Assembly: GCA_013151245.1 (NCBI GenBank)
Contig: JAADIR010000095.1
Coordinates: 1 to 33,920, forward strand
Source of the DNA: Chlorobiota bacterium
Lineage (GTDB): Bacteria; Bacteroidota; Ignavibacteria; Ignavibacteriales; Melioribacteraceae
Length of the DNA stretch: 33,920 nucleotides
Direction: 5' to 3'
The notes beneath the pieces are model-generated. The model was not told the DNA's origin and made no database searches. It saw nothing but the letters and a program-made list of their open reading frames with translations. This document shows, piece after piece, positions 16,912 to 23,756 of the stretch. A program made the translations under genes and the position numbers. The number at the start of each line of letters is the position of its first letter. Position 1 is the first letter of the stretch.

Positions 16912-18033
16912 CTAATTAATCGAAAATATGTGTAATCTTTTATAGTTCACGTTAAATATTTCGCAGAGAGATTCGTTTGTACAAAAACCTTTATGAAAAC
17001 AAACTCCGTTTGCCAATCCTTCGTTGCCCATAAGAGTATGCAGCAATCCGTCGTCCGCTATTTGTTTAATATATGAAATTGAAGAATTGGTCAATCCGTA
17101 ACTTGCAGTTCTCGAAACAAGCGCCGGAATGTTCGGAACGCAATAATGAATGACGTTATGTTTTACAAAAGTAGGCTGCGATATTGAGGTAGGATAGCTC
17201 GTTTCAACGCACCCGCCTTGATCGATGGCAACGTCAACAATAACGGCTCCTTTTTTCATTGATTTAACCATCTCCTCCGTTACAAGGTTCGGAGATTTCA
17301 TTCCTTTTGTTTGAGCCGCGCCTATCAAAATATCTGCAAACTTACAGCCGCGCGCAATTGTGTAAGGGTTTGCCGCAACGGTTGTGATGTTCTTCCCCAA
17401 AAGATTTTCAATTCTTCGCAAACGATAGAGATCTTTATCCAAAACAATTACTTGCGCGCCTCTTCCCAACGCGGCTCTTGCGGCGTTCATTCCAACTACG
17501 CCGGCTCCTAAAATAACGACCGCCGCCGGAGCAACGCCCGTTATTCCGCCGATAAGAATTCCTCTGCTTTCCGGGATGTCGCTCTTTAAATATTTTTCGC
17601 CGATGTGCATTGCAATTTGCCCCGCAATTTCACTCATCGACTGGAGAACCGGAAGTTCGCCGTTTTCTTCTATCAATTCGTAACTGATTGCCGTTATTTT
17701 TTTGTTTAATAAAACGTCAATAGTCTTCTTCCGTCCTACGGCTAAATGGAGAAATGAAAAAAGGATTTGTCCTTCTACTAGCAAGTTGGCTTCTTCATCG
17801 CTTAAAGGGGCGACTTTGGTAATCATTTCAGCGCGCTGATAAACTTCTTCCTGAGAATAGACAATTTGTCCGCCGACTTTTTCATATTCTTGATCGGTAA
17901 AATGACTTTCCAAACCCGCTCCGGTTTCAATATAAACAGTGTGTCCCGAACGAACCAACGCGTCAACGCCCGCCGGAGCTAACGAGACTCTCTTTTCTTC
18001 CAAATTTTTTTCTCTCGGTATTCCGATTCTCAT
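16912..18033 (-). CDS. ald: Alanine dehydrogenase
   Basis: NAD-dependent interconversion of L-alanine with pyruvate and ammonia. The N-terminus MRIGIPREKNLEEKRVSLAPAGVDALVRSGH is diagnostic of alanine dehydrogenase and the related transhydrogenase alpha subunit. The Rossmann motif VVILGAGVVGMNAARAALGRGAQVIVLD lies near residues 172-198, and VIVDVAIDQGGCVETS near 265 holds the active-site Asp. The track begins 9 codons earlier at 18060, but the ATG at 18033 has an SD-like GAGG about 7 nt upstream and gives the standard N-terminus, so I chose it (373 aa). The last 30 residues (HKGFCTNESLCEIFNVNYKRLHIF) look somewhat unlike typical family C-termini. ald near porX is a recurrent neighbourhood in Bacteroidota. 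Confidence 0.95.
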   Translation of the reverse strand: MRIGIPREKNLEEKRVSLAPAGVDALVRSGHTVYIETGAGLESHFTDQEYEKVGGQIVYSQEEVYQRAEMITKVAPLSDEEANLLVEGQILFSFLHLAVGRKKTIDVLLNKKITAISYELIEENGELPVLQSMSEIAGQIAMHIGEKYLKSDIPESRGILIGGITGVAPAAVVILGAGVVGMNAARAALGRGAQVIVLDKDLYRLRRIENLLGKNITTVAANPYTIARGCKFADILIGAAQTKGMKSPNLVTEEMVKSMKKGAVIVDVAIDQGGCVETSYPTSISQPTFVKHNVIHYCVPNIPALVSRTASYGLTNSSISYIKQIADDGLLHTLMGNEGLANGVCFHKGFCTNESLCEIFNVNYKRLHIFSIN

Positions 18034-18395
18034 ATTAATAACCTCGTTTTTTTTCATCAAAAAAATAGTCAGAAAGATTTTCTTTTACAATTTAATCTTT
18101 TTGCAATTTTAATTTTGCGTTGAATTGAAATGAAATAATCTGCAAATTTGACGTATGTTAGTTGTCCGCGATATGGAGTTTTTATCGGCGAGATTTCTTT
18201 TAATCAAAACTAACTTCCGTTATGAGCGGTAAATTTCTTACGTATAAACACTTTTCATCACAATAAAAATTATTGCAGCCGCCGCTTCCTCTTCTCCTCT
18301 GTAACGGGGTTAATTGGATTCATTAAAGTTGTGTTTTTTTAACCGAAAGATCGGCTAAAATATTTTTGAGTCTTTTATTGCAATATTCTATTTTA
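18034..18395. other. Intergenic region between ald and the Fic gene; no gene seen
   Basis: About 360 AT-rich bases between two minus-strand genes. No credible ORF, tRNA or strong terminator hairpin is visible. It must hold the promoter of ald on its left side and the 3' end of the Fic transcript on its right. Confidence 0.6.
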
Positions 18396-18992
18396 TCAAT
18401 TTCGGGCAAATTTTATTAACGTCTTATAATTGTTTTTATCCGCCTCTTTCAAAGCATTAATATATTCGCTTCTAGTTTCGCTAATGTCGGTTAAGTTTTT
18501 CCCTCCCCACGAAAAAGAACTTTTCCCAAAACATTTTTCAATCAAAATATCGGCGATCATTCTTGAATGTCTTCCGTTGCCGTTAGGAAAGCAATGGATT
18601 TTTACGATTCTATGACTAAACCTTACGGCAAATTCATCCGGCGCAAACGTACTATTTTCTTTCCAATATTTGGCGTCTTCAATTAATTTCCTTAATTCCG
18701 TTTTAATAAAAAACTTATCAACTCCAATATTTTTATTCGTGTTTCTAAATGAGCCTGCCCATTTCCACACATTGCCGAACATTCTATTGTGTAATTCTTT
18801 AATGAATTCAACCGATAAAACTTTTTCAAAATTAAACGATTTACCGAGGAGCCATTCGTTTGCTTCGTCAATATTCAATTGTTCAAATTCGTTAAGCTCG
18901 CCTAGAGTTGTAATTGAAGGGATAAGAAGTTCTTCTTTCTCGTCGTCGTCAATTGGAGTTTGACCGTCAATATAATTTAAGTTTAATCCCAT
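18396..18992 (-). CDS. Fic-domain protein of the 'mobile mystery protein B' family
   Basis: A Fic (filamentation induced by cAMP) protein, expected to transfer AMP or another nucleotide moiety to a target hydroxyl. The core motif HCFPNGNGRHSR lies near residues 133-144 and matches HxFxxGNGRxxR, with Asn in the place of the usual Asp/Glu before GNGR. The N-terminus YIDGQTPIDDDEKEELLIPSITTLGELNEFEQLNIDEANEWLLG together with the upstream regulator identifies the 'mobile mystery protein B' group, often found on mobile or genomic-island DNA. The (S/T)xxxE(G/N) inhibitory motif of self-inhibited Fic proteins is not obvious. The start overlaps the upstream regulator by 10 bp, so the pair is translationally coupled and likely acts as a toxin-antitoxin-like module. 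Confidence 0.88.
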   Translation of the reverse strand: MGLNLNYIDGQTPIDDDEKEELLIPSITTLGELNEFEQLNIDEANEWLLGKSFNFEKVLSVEFIKELHNRMFGNVWKWAGSFRNTNKNIGVDKFFIKTELRKLIEDAKYWKENSTFAPDEFAVRFSHRIVKIHCFPNGNGRHSRMIADILIEKCFGKSSFSWGGKNLTDISETRSEYINALKEADKNNYKTLIKFARN

Positions 18993-19447
18993 AAATATTT
19001 AGGTTTTTCTTCTTTTAGTTTTGCCGCTCTTTCTTTAATAGCTTCTTTCAAACGTTCTTCGGTGTTTTGCTGGTCTTCCAAAGCCATATTGTGAGAAGTT
19101 TTCCTTATAATGCTTTCAGCCAAAATCAAAGCCCGTTTTTCAATCATTTTTTCAAGAGAACCTTCATACGGAATAAATCCGTAAACAAATTTTAAATTTA
19201 GCGCTTCCCCTAATTCCATTAGTTTTTTAAGGGTAATAGTTTTATTGGCTTCCCTATCTTCAAGTTCTTTAACCGTTGGTGAGGATTTGTTTAATTTTTT
19301 CGCTAATTGAACGAGCGTCATATTTAATGCGGTTCTTATAGTTTTAATCCACCCGCCTTGCGGAGTTTGAATTCCCTCCAGTACGGAAAGTTGTTTTATT
19401 TTGCGGTCAAGCTGTTTTAGCATTAGATTTTTATTAAAGTTATCCAT
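18983..19447 (-). CDS. 'Mobile mystery protein A' XRE-type regulator (putative antitoxin/repressor of the Fic gene)
   Basis: 154 aa. The order LMLKQLDRKIKQLSVLEGIQTPQGGWIKTIRTALNMTLVQLAKKLNKSSPTVKELEDREANKTITLKKLMELGEALNLKFVYGFIP is the 'mobile mystery protein A' pattern: a short N-terminal helix, the PPxGW-like turn (TPQGGW), then an XRE helix-turn-helix near residues 38-75. The C-terminus is a charged helix (EERLKEAIKERAAKLKEEK). These proteins are regularly encoded just before the Fic-domain partner, as here with a 10-bp overlap. By analogy with other XRE/toxin pairs it probably binds the inverted repeat 10 bp upstream of its start and represses both genes; antitoxin action is not proven for the family as far as I know. 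Confidence 0.88.
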   Translation of the reverse strand: MDNFNKNLMLKQLDRKIKQLSVLEGIQTPQGGWIKTIRTALNMTLVQLAKKLNKSSPTVKELEDREANKTITLKKLMELGEALNLKFVYGFIPYEGSLEKMIEKRALILAESIIRKTSHNMALEDQQNTEERLKEAIKERAAKLKEEKPKYLWD

Positions 19448-19457
19448 CAGGTTATAG

Positions 19458-19484
19458 CCTTATATTAAGTATATTAATATAAGG
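19458..19484. promoter_or_regulatory. Perfect inverted repeat, likely operator of the regulator/Fic pair
   Basis: CCTTATATTA and TAATATAAGG are perfect 10-bp arms with a 7-bp AT-rich spacer, ending 10 bp before the regulator's start codon at 19447. The position, between presumed promoter and start, and the symmetry fit the binding site of an XRE dimer. Binding by the adjacent regulator is an inference. Confidence 0.65.
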
Positions 19485-19997
19485 GTATATCCTAACATTT
19501 ACAAATTTATTATTAGGGTTCGTACTAATTTTTAGGGCTGGATAATGGACTATTGCAAAGCAACATTATACATATAGCGGTAAACCGCAATGGAAAATGG
19601 AAAATTGGAATTTTGAGCATAACAATAGTTATTTCGGTTCAACCGATTTAAATTTTTCATTCATTCCATAATCCATTCATTCATTTTTAAATTAATCTTC
19701 AAAATTTCTTTACCGCTGTGTAATAAAAAAGCAATACGCGCGGCAGACAATAAAAAACTACTTGTCCCGATTTATCCCGATGCTTTTTGTCGGGGTGTTT
19801 TTCCGAAAGCGGAATGTTCCATTTATCGGGAAGTATTTAACTTGTAATACTATAATAACTTCGAAATATCGCTGTAATATTTTTCACACAACGCGTTAAC
19901 AATTTTTTCATTGTTCGCAATGCAAACGTTATTACATAACGAATACTAAACAGGGAGAGGAAATTTGAGAAGTTATTTTGTTTGTTAAATGAATGTG
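19485..19997. other. Long non-coding stretch between the Fic module and the tRNA-Leu cluster
   Basis: About 510 bases with no credible ORF. It includes stretches built from short similar units (aatggaaaatggaaaattgg; attcattccataatccattcattcat). A hairpin-like segment, atcccga-tgctttttg-tcggggt followed by gttttt, lies near 19774-19802 and could act as a weak plus-strand terminator or be a dispersed repeat. The position between a mobile-type module and a damaged tRNA cluster suggests repeated insertion and decay. Confidence 0.55.
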
Positions 19998-20101
19998 CCC
20001 CCGGAGGGGGACTCGAACCCCCACGGGAGCGCTCCCACTAGACCCTGAACCTAGCGCGCCTGCCTGCCGGTAGGCAAGTCTACCAATTCCGCCATCCTTT
20101 C
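19998..20101 (-). pseudogene. tRNA-Leu(CAG) pseudogene with D-loop insertion
   Basis: Nearly identical to the intact tRNA-Leu at 20380-20463 in the anticodon arm (CTAGGTTCAGGGTCTAG), variable arm and T arm (GGGGGTTCGAGTCCCCC), but broken in two ways. A 20-bp palindrome (20059-20078) sits in the D-loop between GGTAGA and CGCGC. The acceptor stem no longer pairs: the 5' strand reads GAAAGGA where the intact gene has GCCCGGA, and the 3' side has gained C/G bases (TCCGGGG), so only three of seven pairs remain. It is unlikely to be aminoacylated. Intact homologous T and anticodon arms show that it arose by duplication of the neighbouring gene. Confidence 0.82.
20059..20078. repeat. 20-bp GC-rich near-palindrome inserted in the tRNA-Leu D-loop, copy 1
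   Basis: cctgcctgccggtaggcaag lies exactly between gcgcg and tctacc, sequences that are adjacent in the intact tRNA-Leu. It differs from copy 2 at one base. GC content is far above the surroundings. No target-site duplication is visible. Confidence 0.85.
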
Positions 20102-20114
20102 CTTAATCGACAAA

Positions 20115-20351
20115 TTATAGTAAACTTTTTAAATATTCTTTTCCAACGCCGGATTTAAAATATTTTTCTCTTTCCCTTGCAGATTTTCTATCGAAACATT
20201 CTTCCGTGTAAATCAATTTGAATGGGCGGTAAGCTCTTGTTGTTTTTTCATAACCTTTGTTATGTCGTAACAATCTATTTTTTAAATTACCGGTTAATCC
20301 AACGTAGATATAATTTCTCGTTACGCTTTTTATTGCATAAACATGAAACAT
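20115..20351 (-). CDS. Small GIY-YIG nuclease-domain protein
   Basis: 78 aa consisting only of a GIY-YIG nuclease fold of the UvrC/homing-endonuclease superfamily. FHVYAIKSVTRNYIYVGLTGNLKNRLLRHNKG gives the two-strand motif (VYAI for GIY, YVG for YIG) with the conserved downstream Arg (NLKNRLLRHN), and IYTEECFDRKSAREREKYFKSGVGKEYL carries the catalytic Glu region and the C-terminal K-S-G-x-G-x-x-(Y/F)-L end typical of stand-alone Bacteroidota members. It is complete and uses an ATG start. It sits 28 bp from the intact tRNA-Leu and 13 bp from the pseudogene, all on the same strand. Whether it cleaves DNA as a homing enzyme or has a repair role is unknown; the tRNA-flanked position suggests mobility. 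Confidence 0.9.
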   Translation of the reverse strand: MFHVYAIKSVTRNYIYVGLTGNLKNRLLRHNKGYEKTTRAYRPFKLIYTEECFDRKSAREREKYFKSGVGKEYLKSLL

Positions 20352-20379
20352 TTTCCGTTATCTTCGAAGTGTTTTTTTG

Positions 20380-20463
20380 TGCCCGGAGGGGGACTCGAAC
20401 CCCCACGGGAGTACTCCCACTAGACCCTGAACCTAGCGCGTCTACCAATTCCGCCATCCGGGC
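20380..20463 (-). tRNA. tRNA-Leu (anticodon CAG), intact
   Basis: The minus strand reads GCCCGGATGGCGGAATTGG...TCCGGGCA. The acceptor stem GCCCGGA/TCCGGGC is perfect over 7 bp, the D arm is standard for leucine (GGCGGAATTGGTAGACGCGC), and the anticodon stem CTAGG/TCTAG closes the loop TTCAGGG with anticodon CAG. The long class-II variable arm is GTGGGAGTACTCCCGT and the T arm is GGGGGTTCGAGTCCCCC. CCA is not encoded (the discriminator A is followed by CAAAA), so it must be added enzymatically. It lies 28 bp upstream of the GIY-YIG start on the same strand. Confidence 0.96.
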
Positions 20464-20501
20464 AATTATATTTATTCAAACAATGTAAAACCTTTACTCT
20501 T

Positions 20502-20549
20502 GCGCGCCTGCCTGCCGGTAGGCAGGTCTACCAATTCCGCCATCCGGGC
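20502..20549 (-). pseudogene. tRNA-Leu 5' fragment with the same D-loop insertion
   Basis: The minus strand GCCCGGATGGCGGAATTGGTAGA matches the first 23 bases of the intact tRNA-Leu. The palindrome (20507-20526) follows, then CGCGC, after which homology stops and AAGAGTAAAGG follows. The anticodon, variable and T arms are missing. Unlike the 19998 copy, its 5' acceptor strand is unmutated. It lies 38 bp upstream of the intact gene. Confidence 0.85.
20507..20526. repeat. 20-bp GC-rich near-palindrome in the tRNA-Leu fragment, copy 2
   Basis: cctgcctgccggtaggcagg pairs with itself over all ten positions with one G-T. It occupies the same D-loop site as copy 1, between gcgcg and tctacc. The spurious ORF across it would read ACLPVGR. 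Confidence 0.85.
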
Positions 20550-20609
20550 AATATTGAAGCGTTCGCTTCGCAAAATGTTTAAAAAGAACGTTCGAAAGAT
20601 ACGAACAAT

Positions 20610-22922
20610 TTACAGAATTTCAATCGCCTCGTGGGCAAGAGTATCGGGCATCAAATACTTATCGAATATTTTAATCGACGTGTCTTTTTCCGCATTAAAG
20701 GGACGCGGCAAATCTTTAACATTTATGATGTCTCTGTAAATTCCCGAAAAGCAGTCGTCCGAATAAAGTTTCGGGTCGCCGAGCTCAAAAATCGATTCGT
20801 TGCAGAACGCCGCCGTTACAACGTTTCCGCTCGCCGGCGGTTCGAAGTATTCCACGGGATAGTCTTCTTCAAATTCTTTGTAAAAATCCCTCATAAAAAC
20901 AGCCCAAATGGGAAGCGCGGCTTGGGAACCGGTTCCGTAGCTTCCGGTAAAAGAAATACGCTGATCGTCGAAGCCTACCCAAACGCCCGCGGCTAACTGC
21001 GGAGTAAATCCCATAAACCAAGTATCCGCGTAACCTTGAGTTGTTCCCGTCTTTCCGCCCGCAGGTCTGTAAAAATTATATTTGGACCTCGCGGCGCGCC
21101 CGGTGCCGCTGTTGATAACGGTTTTAAGCATATCGGTAATAATGTACGCGGTTTCTTCCGAAAGCGCTTCGCGCGTTGTGGATGAAAAATTATCAATTAT
21201 AATTCCGTCTTTATCTTCGAGCTTTGTAATTGAAATAGGCGAATTGTAAATTCCGTGATTAGCAATAGTGGCATAAACCGAAGTCAATTCCAGCGGAGTG
21301 ACGCCGGAAGTTCCGCCGAGCGCGATTGCGGGAAGGAGTTCCAATCTGCTGTTGATTCCCATTTTTTCGGCATAGCGACCGACTTGAGGAAGTTTTACGT
21401 GGTCTTCAATGATCAATCTTGCCGCTATAATATTTAACGATCGTCTCAAGCCCTCTCGCAGCGTAGTAAATCCGCCGGTCGATTTATCAAAATTCTGCGG
21501 GCTCCAGGCAAGTCTTCCTTCGCCGAAAACAAAAGGCTGATTCAATATCGGATAAGCCGGGTACAGTCCGTTATCAATAGCGCAAGTGTAAATAATCGGT
21601 TTGAACGCCGAACCGGGCTGGCGTCGAATCTGCGTTACGTGATTTAATCCGTAATTGAAATTGTTGTTCCGTCCGCCTACCATCGCTTTTATTTCGCCGT
21701 TTTTTGCGTCGAGAACTACAAAGCCAACTTCAAGCCGCTGCGCTTCTGTTTGAACGGAATCGACGAACGCCGTATTCTTTTTGAGCCGCGAATAAATATC
21801 TTTTTTTTCAGCTGCGGTTTTTGCGAAACGGTACTCTTTTCTTTTCTTAATCGCTTTATCAATAAGCTCGTTTAATAATTTTCTGTTCCGGTTCCAATTC
21901 CAAAATTTGTCAAACTTTTTTTGAAACGCGTCCAAATGCTGCCGCACGGCTTTAACGGCAATATCCTGCATCCGCATATCTATTGTCGTATAGATTGTTA
22001 ATCCGTCTTCATACAAATCGAAATCATATTTTGACGACATTTGGGTCAGCTGCTGCCGAACGTATTCCACAAAGTGCGGAGCTTTATCGCTTATAAAACC
22101 TTCGCCCAAAGATTTCATCGAAACTTGAATCGGTTCGCGTTTATATTTTTCGTAATCTTCGCGCGAAAGGAAACCGGATTCATACATATTGAACATCACA
22201 AGATTTCTTCTGCGGAAAGCGTTATCGTAATGCTTAACCGGATGATAATAAACCGAAGAGTTCAAAAGAGCAATCAGCACGGCTCCTTCCGGCACGGTTA
22301 ATTCCGAAACGGATTTGTTGAAATAAACTTTTGCCGCGGTTTCAATTCCGTACGCCCCTTCGCCGAAATAGGAAATGTTAAAATACATCTCCAATATTTC
22401 GGGTTTCGTATATGTTTTTTCAATTTGAATCGCCGTAATCCATTCGCGAATTTTGCGAATGATTTTATCAGAGAAAGATTCGTTTCTTATACGCAGTTCA
22501 TACAGATTTTTTGCCAACTGCTGAGTGATTGTGCTGCCGCCCTGCAGCTCGCCGAAAAATATTGTTTTTACGACGGCTTTTATAAATCTGTCTAAATCAA
22601 CGCCCCAGTGTTCGTAAAACTTTTTATCTTCCGTTGCAATCAACGCGTTTACCATAAATTTAGGAATGCTGTCAATCTGCGTTTCAATTCTGTTTTCGCG
22701 AAAGAATCTTCCTATTAAATCGCCGTCGGAACTGAATACCGTGCTCGCCAATTTCGGTTTGGGATTTTCAAGTTCTTCGAGCGAGGGCAAACCTTCGGAG
22801 ATGTATTGCGCAAAGAAGAAAATTGCGGATAAAAAGAGAACAAAAAACACTCCGGCAAGAGACCAAAATATTTTTTTCCTATCCGTATTTTTCTTTCTTC
22901 CAACTTTCTTTTTAGCTTTCAT
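20610..22922 (-). CDS. Penicillin-binding protein 1A (bifunctional glycosyltransferase/transpeptidase)
   Basis: A class A PBP that polymerises lipid II and cross-links peptidoglycan in the periplasm. A lysine-rich cytoplasmic tail (MKAKKKVGRKKNTDRKK) precedes one signal-anchor helix (residues 18-42). The GT51 domain shows ATEDKKFYEHWGVD near 95 and GGSTITQQLAKNLYE near 130. The transpeptidase has the SxxK motif in RQPGSAFKPIIYT (about 435), SxN in RRSLNIIAARL (about 492) and KTG in GGKTGTTQGYADTWFMGF (about 622). The 770-aa length is normal for the mrcA/ponA group. It begins 3 bp after the LpxH-like gene stop, so the two envelope genes form an operon. The C-terminal 70 residues are a short acidic extension. 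Confidence 0.95.
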   Translation of the reverse strand: MKAKKKVGRKKNTDRKKIFWSLAGVFFVLFLSAIFFFAQYISEGLPSLEELENPKPKLASTVFSSDGDLIGRFFRENRIETQIDSIPKFMVNALIATEDKKFYEHWGVDLDRFIKAVVKTIFFGELQGGSTITQQLAKNLYELRIRNESFSDKIIRKIREWITAIQIEKTYTKPEILEMYFNISYFGEGAYGIETAAKVYFNKSVSELTVPEGAVLIALLNSSVYYHPVKHYDNAFRRRNLVMFNMYESGFLSREDYEKYKREPIQVSMKSLGEGFISDKAPHFVEYVRQQLTQMSSKYDFDLYEDGLTIYTTIDMRMQDIAVKAVRQHLDAFQKKFDKFWNWNRNRKLLNELIDKAIKKRKEYRFAKTAAEKKDIYSRLKKNTAFVDSVQTEAQRLEVGFVVLDAKNGEIKAMVGGRNNNFNYGLNHVTQIRRQPGSAFKPIIYTCAIDNGLYPAYPILNQPFVFGEGRLAWSPQNFDKSTGGFTTLREGLRRSLNIIAARLIIEDHVKLPQVGRYAEKMGINSRLELLPAIALGGTSGVTPLELTSVYATIANHGIYNSPISITKLEDKDGIIIDNFSSTTREALSEETAYIITDMLKTVINSGTGRAARSKYNFYRPAGGKTGTTQGYADTWFMGFTPQLAAGVWVGFDDQRISFTGSYGTGSQAALPIWAVFMRDFYKEFEEDYPVEYFEPPASGNVVTAAFCNESIFELGDPKLYSDDCFSGIYRDIINVKDLPRPFNAEKDTSIKIFDKYLMPDTLAHEAIEIL

Positions 22923-22925
22923 TTT

Positions 22926-23654
22926 TTACCAATCGATAATTTCAAACTTATTTTCAAAATACTTGCCGTAACAAGGTTCGGAAAGCCACGTTCCCAAATT
23001 TATGTAACCGCAAGATTTGTATTCTCTGAATTTTCTAACGTGCGTGTGCCCGAATATAACGTAATCGAAACCGGAATCAATTTTCTTTTTAGCGAATTCA
23101 AAAAGACTGTCCTTTTCGCCGTAATCCTTATCTTCGGTATAGTTCCTGCTTGTTTTACTCGAAAGCGAAGCGATCCAAATTCCGAAATCGGGATGAATCA
23201 ATGAGTAAAACCACTGAAGAAATTTGTTCCTCAATATTTTTTTCAAAATAAGATAACCGTAATCGTTGGCAATTAATCCGTCGCCGTGCCCGAGAAAAAA
23301 TCTCTTTTCCCCGATTTTCGTTTCAAAACTTTTCTGATGAAGACGCAACCCGATTTCATCCTCAAAAAAATCTCTGTGCATAAAATCATGATTTCCTATT
23401 AAGTAATGAACTTCAATTCCCGCCTCGGTCAAATTCTGCAAAGCCGTAAAAGTTCTGAAATATCCCTTTTGAATAACGCGGCGATATTCGAACCAATAAT
23501 CAAAAAGGTCGCCGAGGATATACAATTTCCCCGCATTCTTCAAAGTATATTCGAGGAATGAAACGAATTTCCTTTCGAGTTCTTTTTCCTTTTCTTTTGT
23601 TTGAAGTCCGAAATGTAAATCGGAAACAAAAAACGCCGGTTTATTCACAAGCAC
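22926..23654 (-). CDS. lpxH: UDP-2,3-diacylglucosamine diphosphatase (LpxH-type metallophosphoesterase)
   Basis: A calcineurin-like hydrolase that converts UDP-2,3-diacylglucosamine to lipid X in lipid A synthesis, at the inner face of the membrane. Metal motifs appear in order: FVSDLHFGL (residues 9-17), YILGDLFDYWFEYR, YLIGNHDFMHRDFF, LGHGDGLIANDYGY and IFGHTHVRKFREY. GDLFDYW and GHGDGL...Y are characteristic of the LpxH family rather than of generic phosphoesterases. At 242 aa it is a normal length. It leads the pair with PBP1A (3-bp gap), which fits an envelope-assembly operon. The start ATG with MLVNKPAFFVSDLHFG is as expected. Confidence 0.88.
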   Translation of the reverse strand: MLVNKPAFFVSDLHFGLQTKEKEKELERKFVSFLEYTLKNAGKLYILGDLFDYWFEYRRVIQKGYFRTFTALQNLTEAGIEVHYLIGNHDFMHRDFFEDEIGLRLHQKSFETKIGEKRFFLGHGDGLIANDYGYLILKKILRNKFLQWFYSLIHPDFGIWIASLSSKTSRNYTEDKDYGEKDSLFEFAKKKIDSGFDYVIFGHTHVRKFREYKSCGYINLGTWLSEPCYGKYFENKFEIIDW

Positions 23655-23756
23655 AATCTTAAATTATTTTAAACTTTAAAATAAAACAAAAGTAATAACT
23701 TTGTTTTAAAACTTTCGGGCAAAAAGCAATCACATTTAACCGACTAAAATCACAAG

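Noticed and set aside
19452-19490. AT-rich inverted repeat considered as an IS terminal repeat
   Set aside because: No transposase or matching distal repeat is present; the position next to the regulator's start fits an operator better.
20222-20488. 88-aa plus-strand ORF ending RRGTRTPTGVLPLDPEPSASTNSAIR
   Set aside because: It is the antisense translation of the tRNA-Leu gene, a well-known spurious product (GTRTPTG...STNSAIR).
20500-20739. 79-aa plus-strand ORF MRACLPVGRSTNSAIRAIL
   Set aside because: It arises from the 20-bp palindrome and the tRNA-Leu fragment, then runs antisense into the PBP1A gene.
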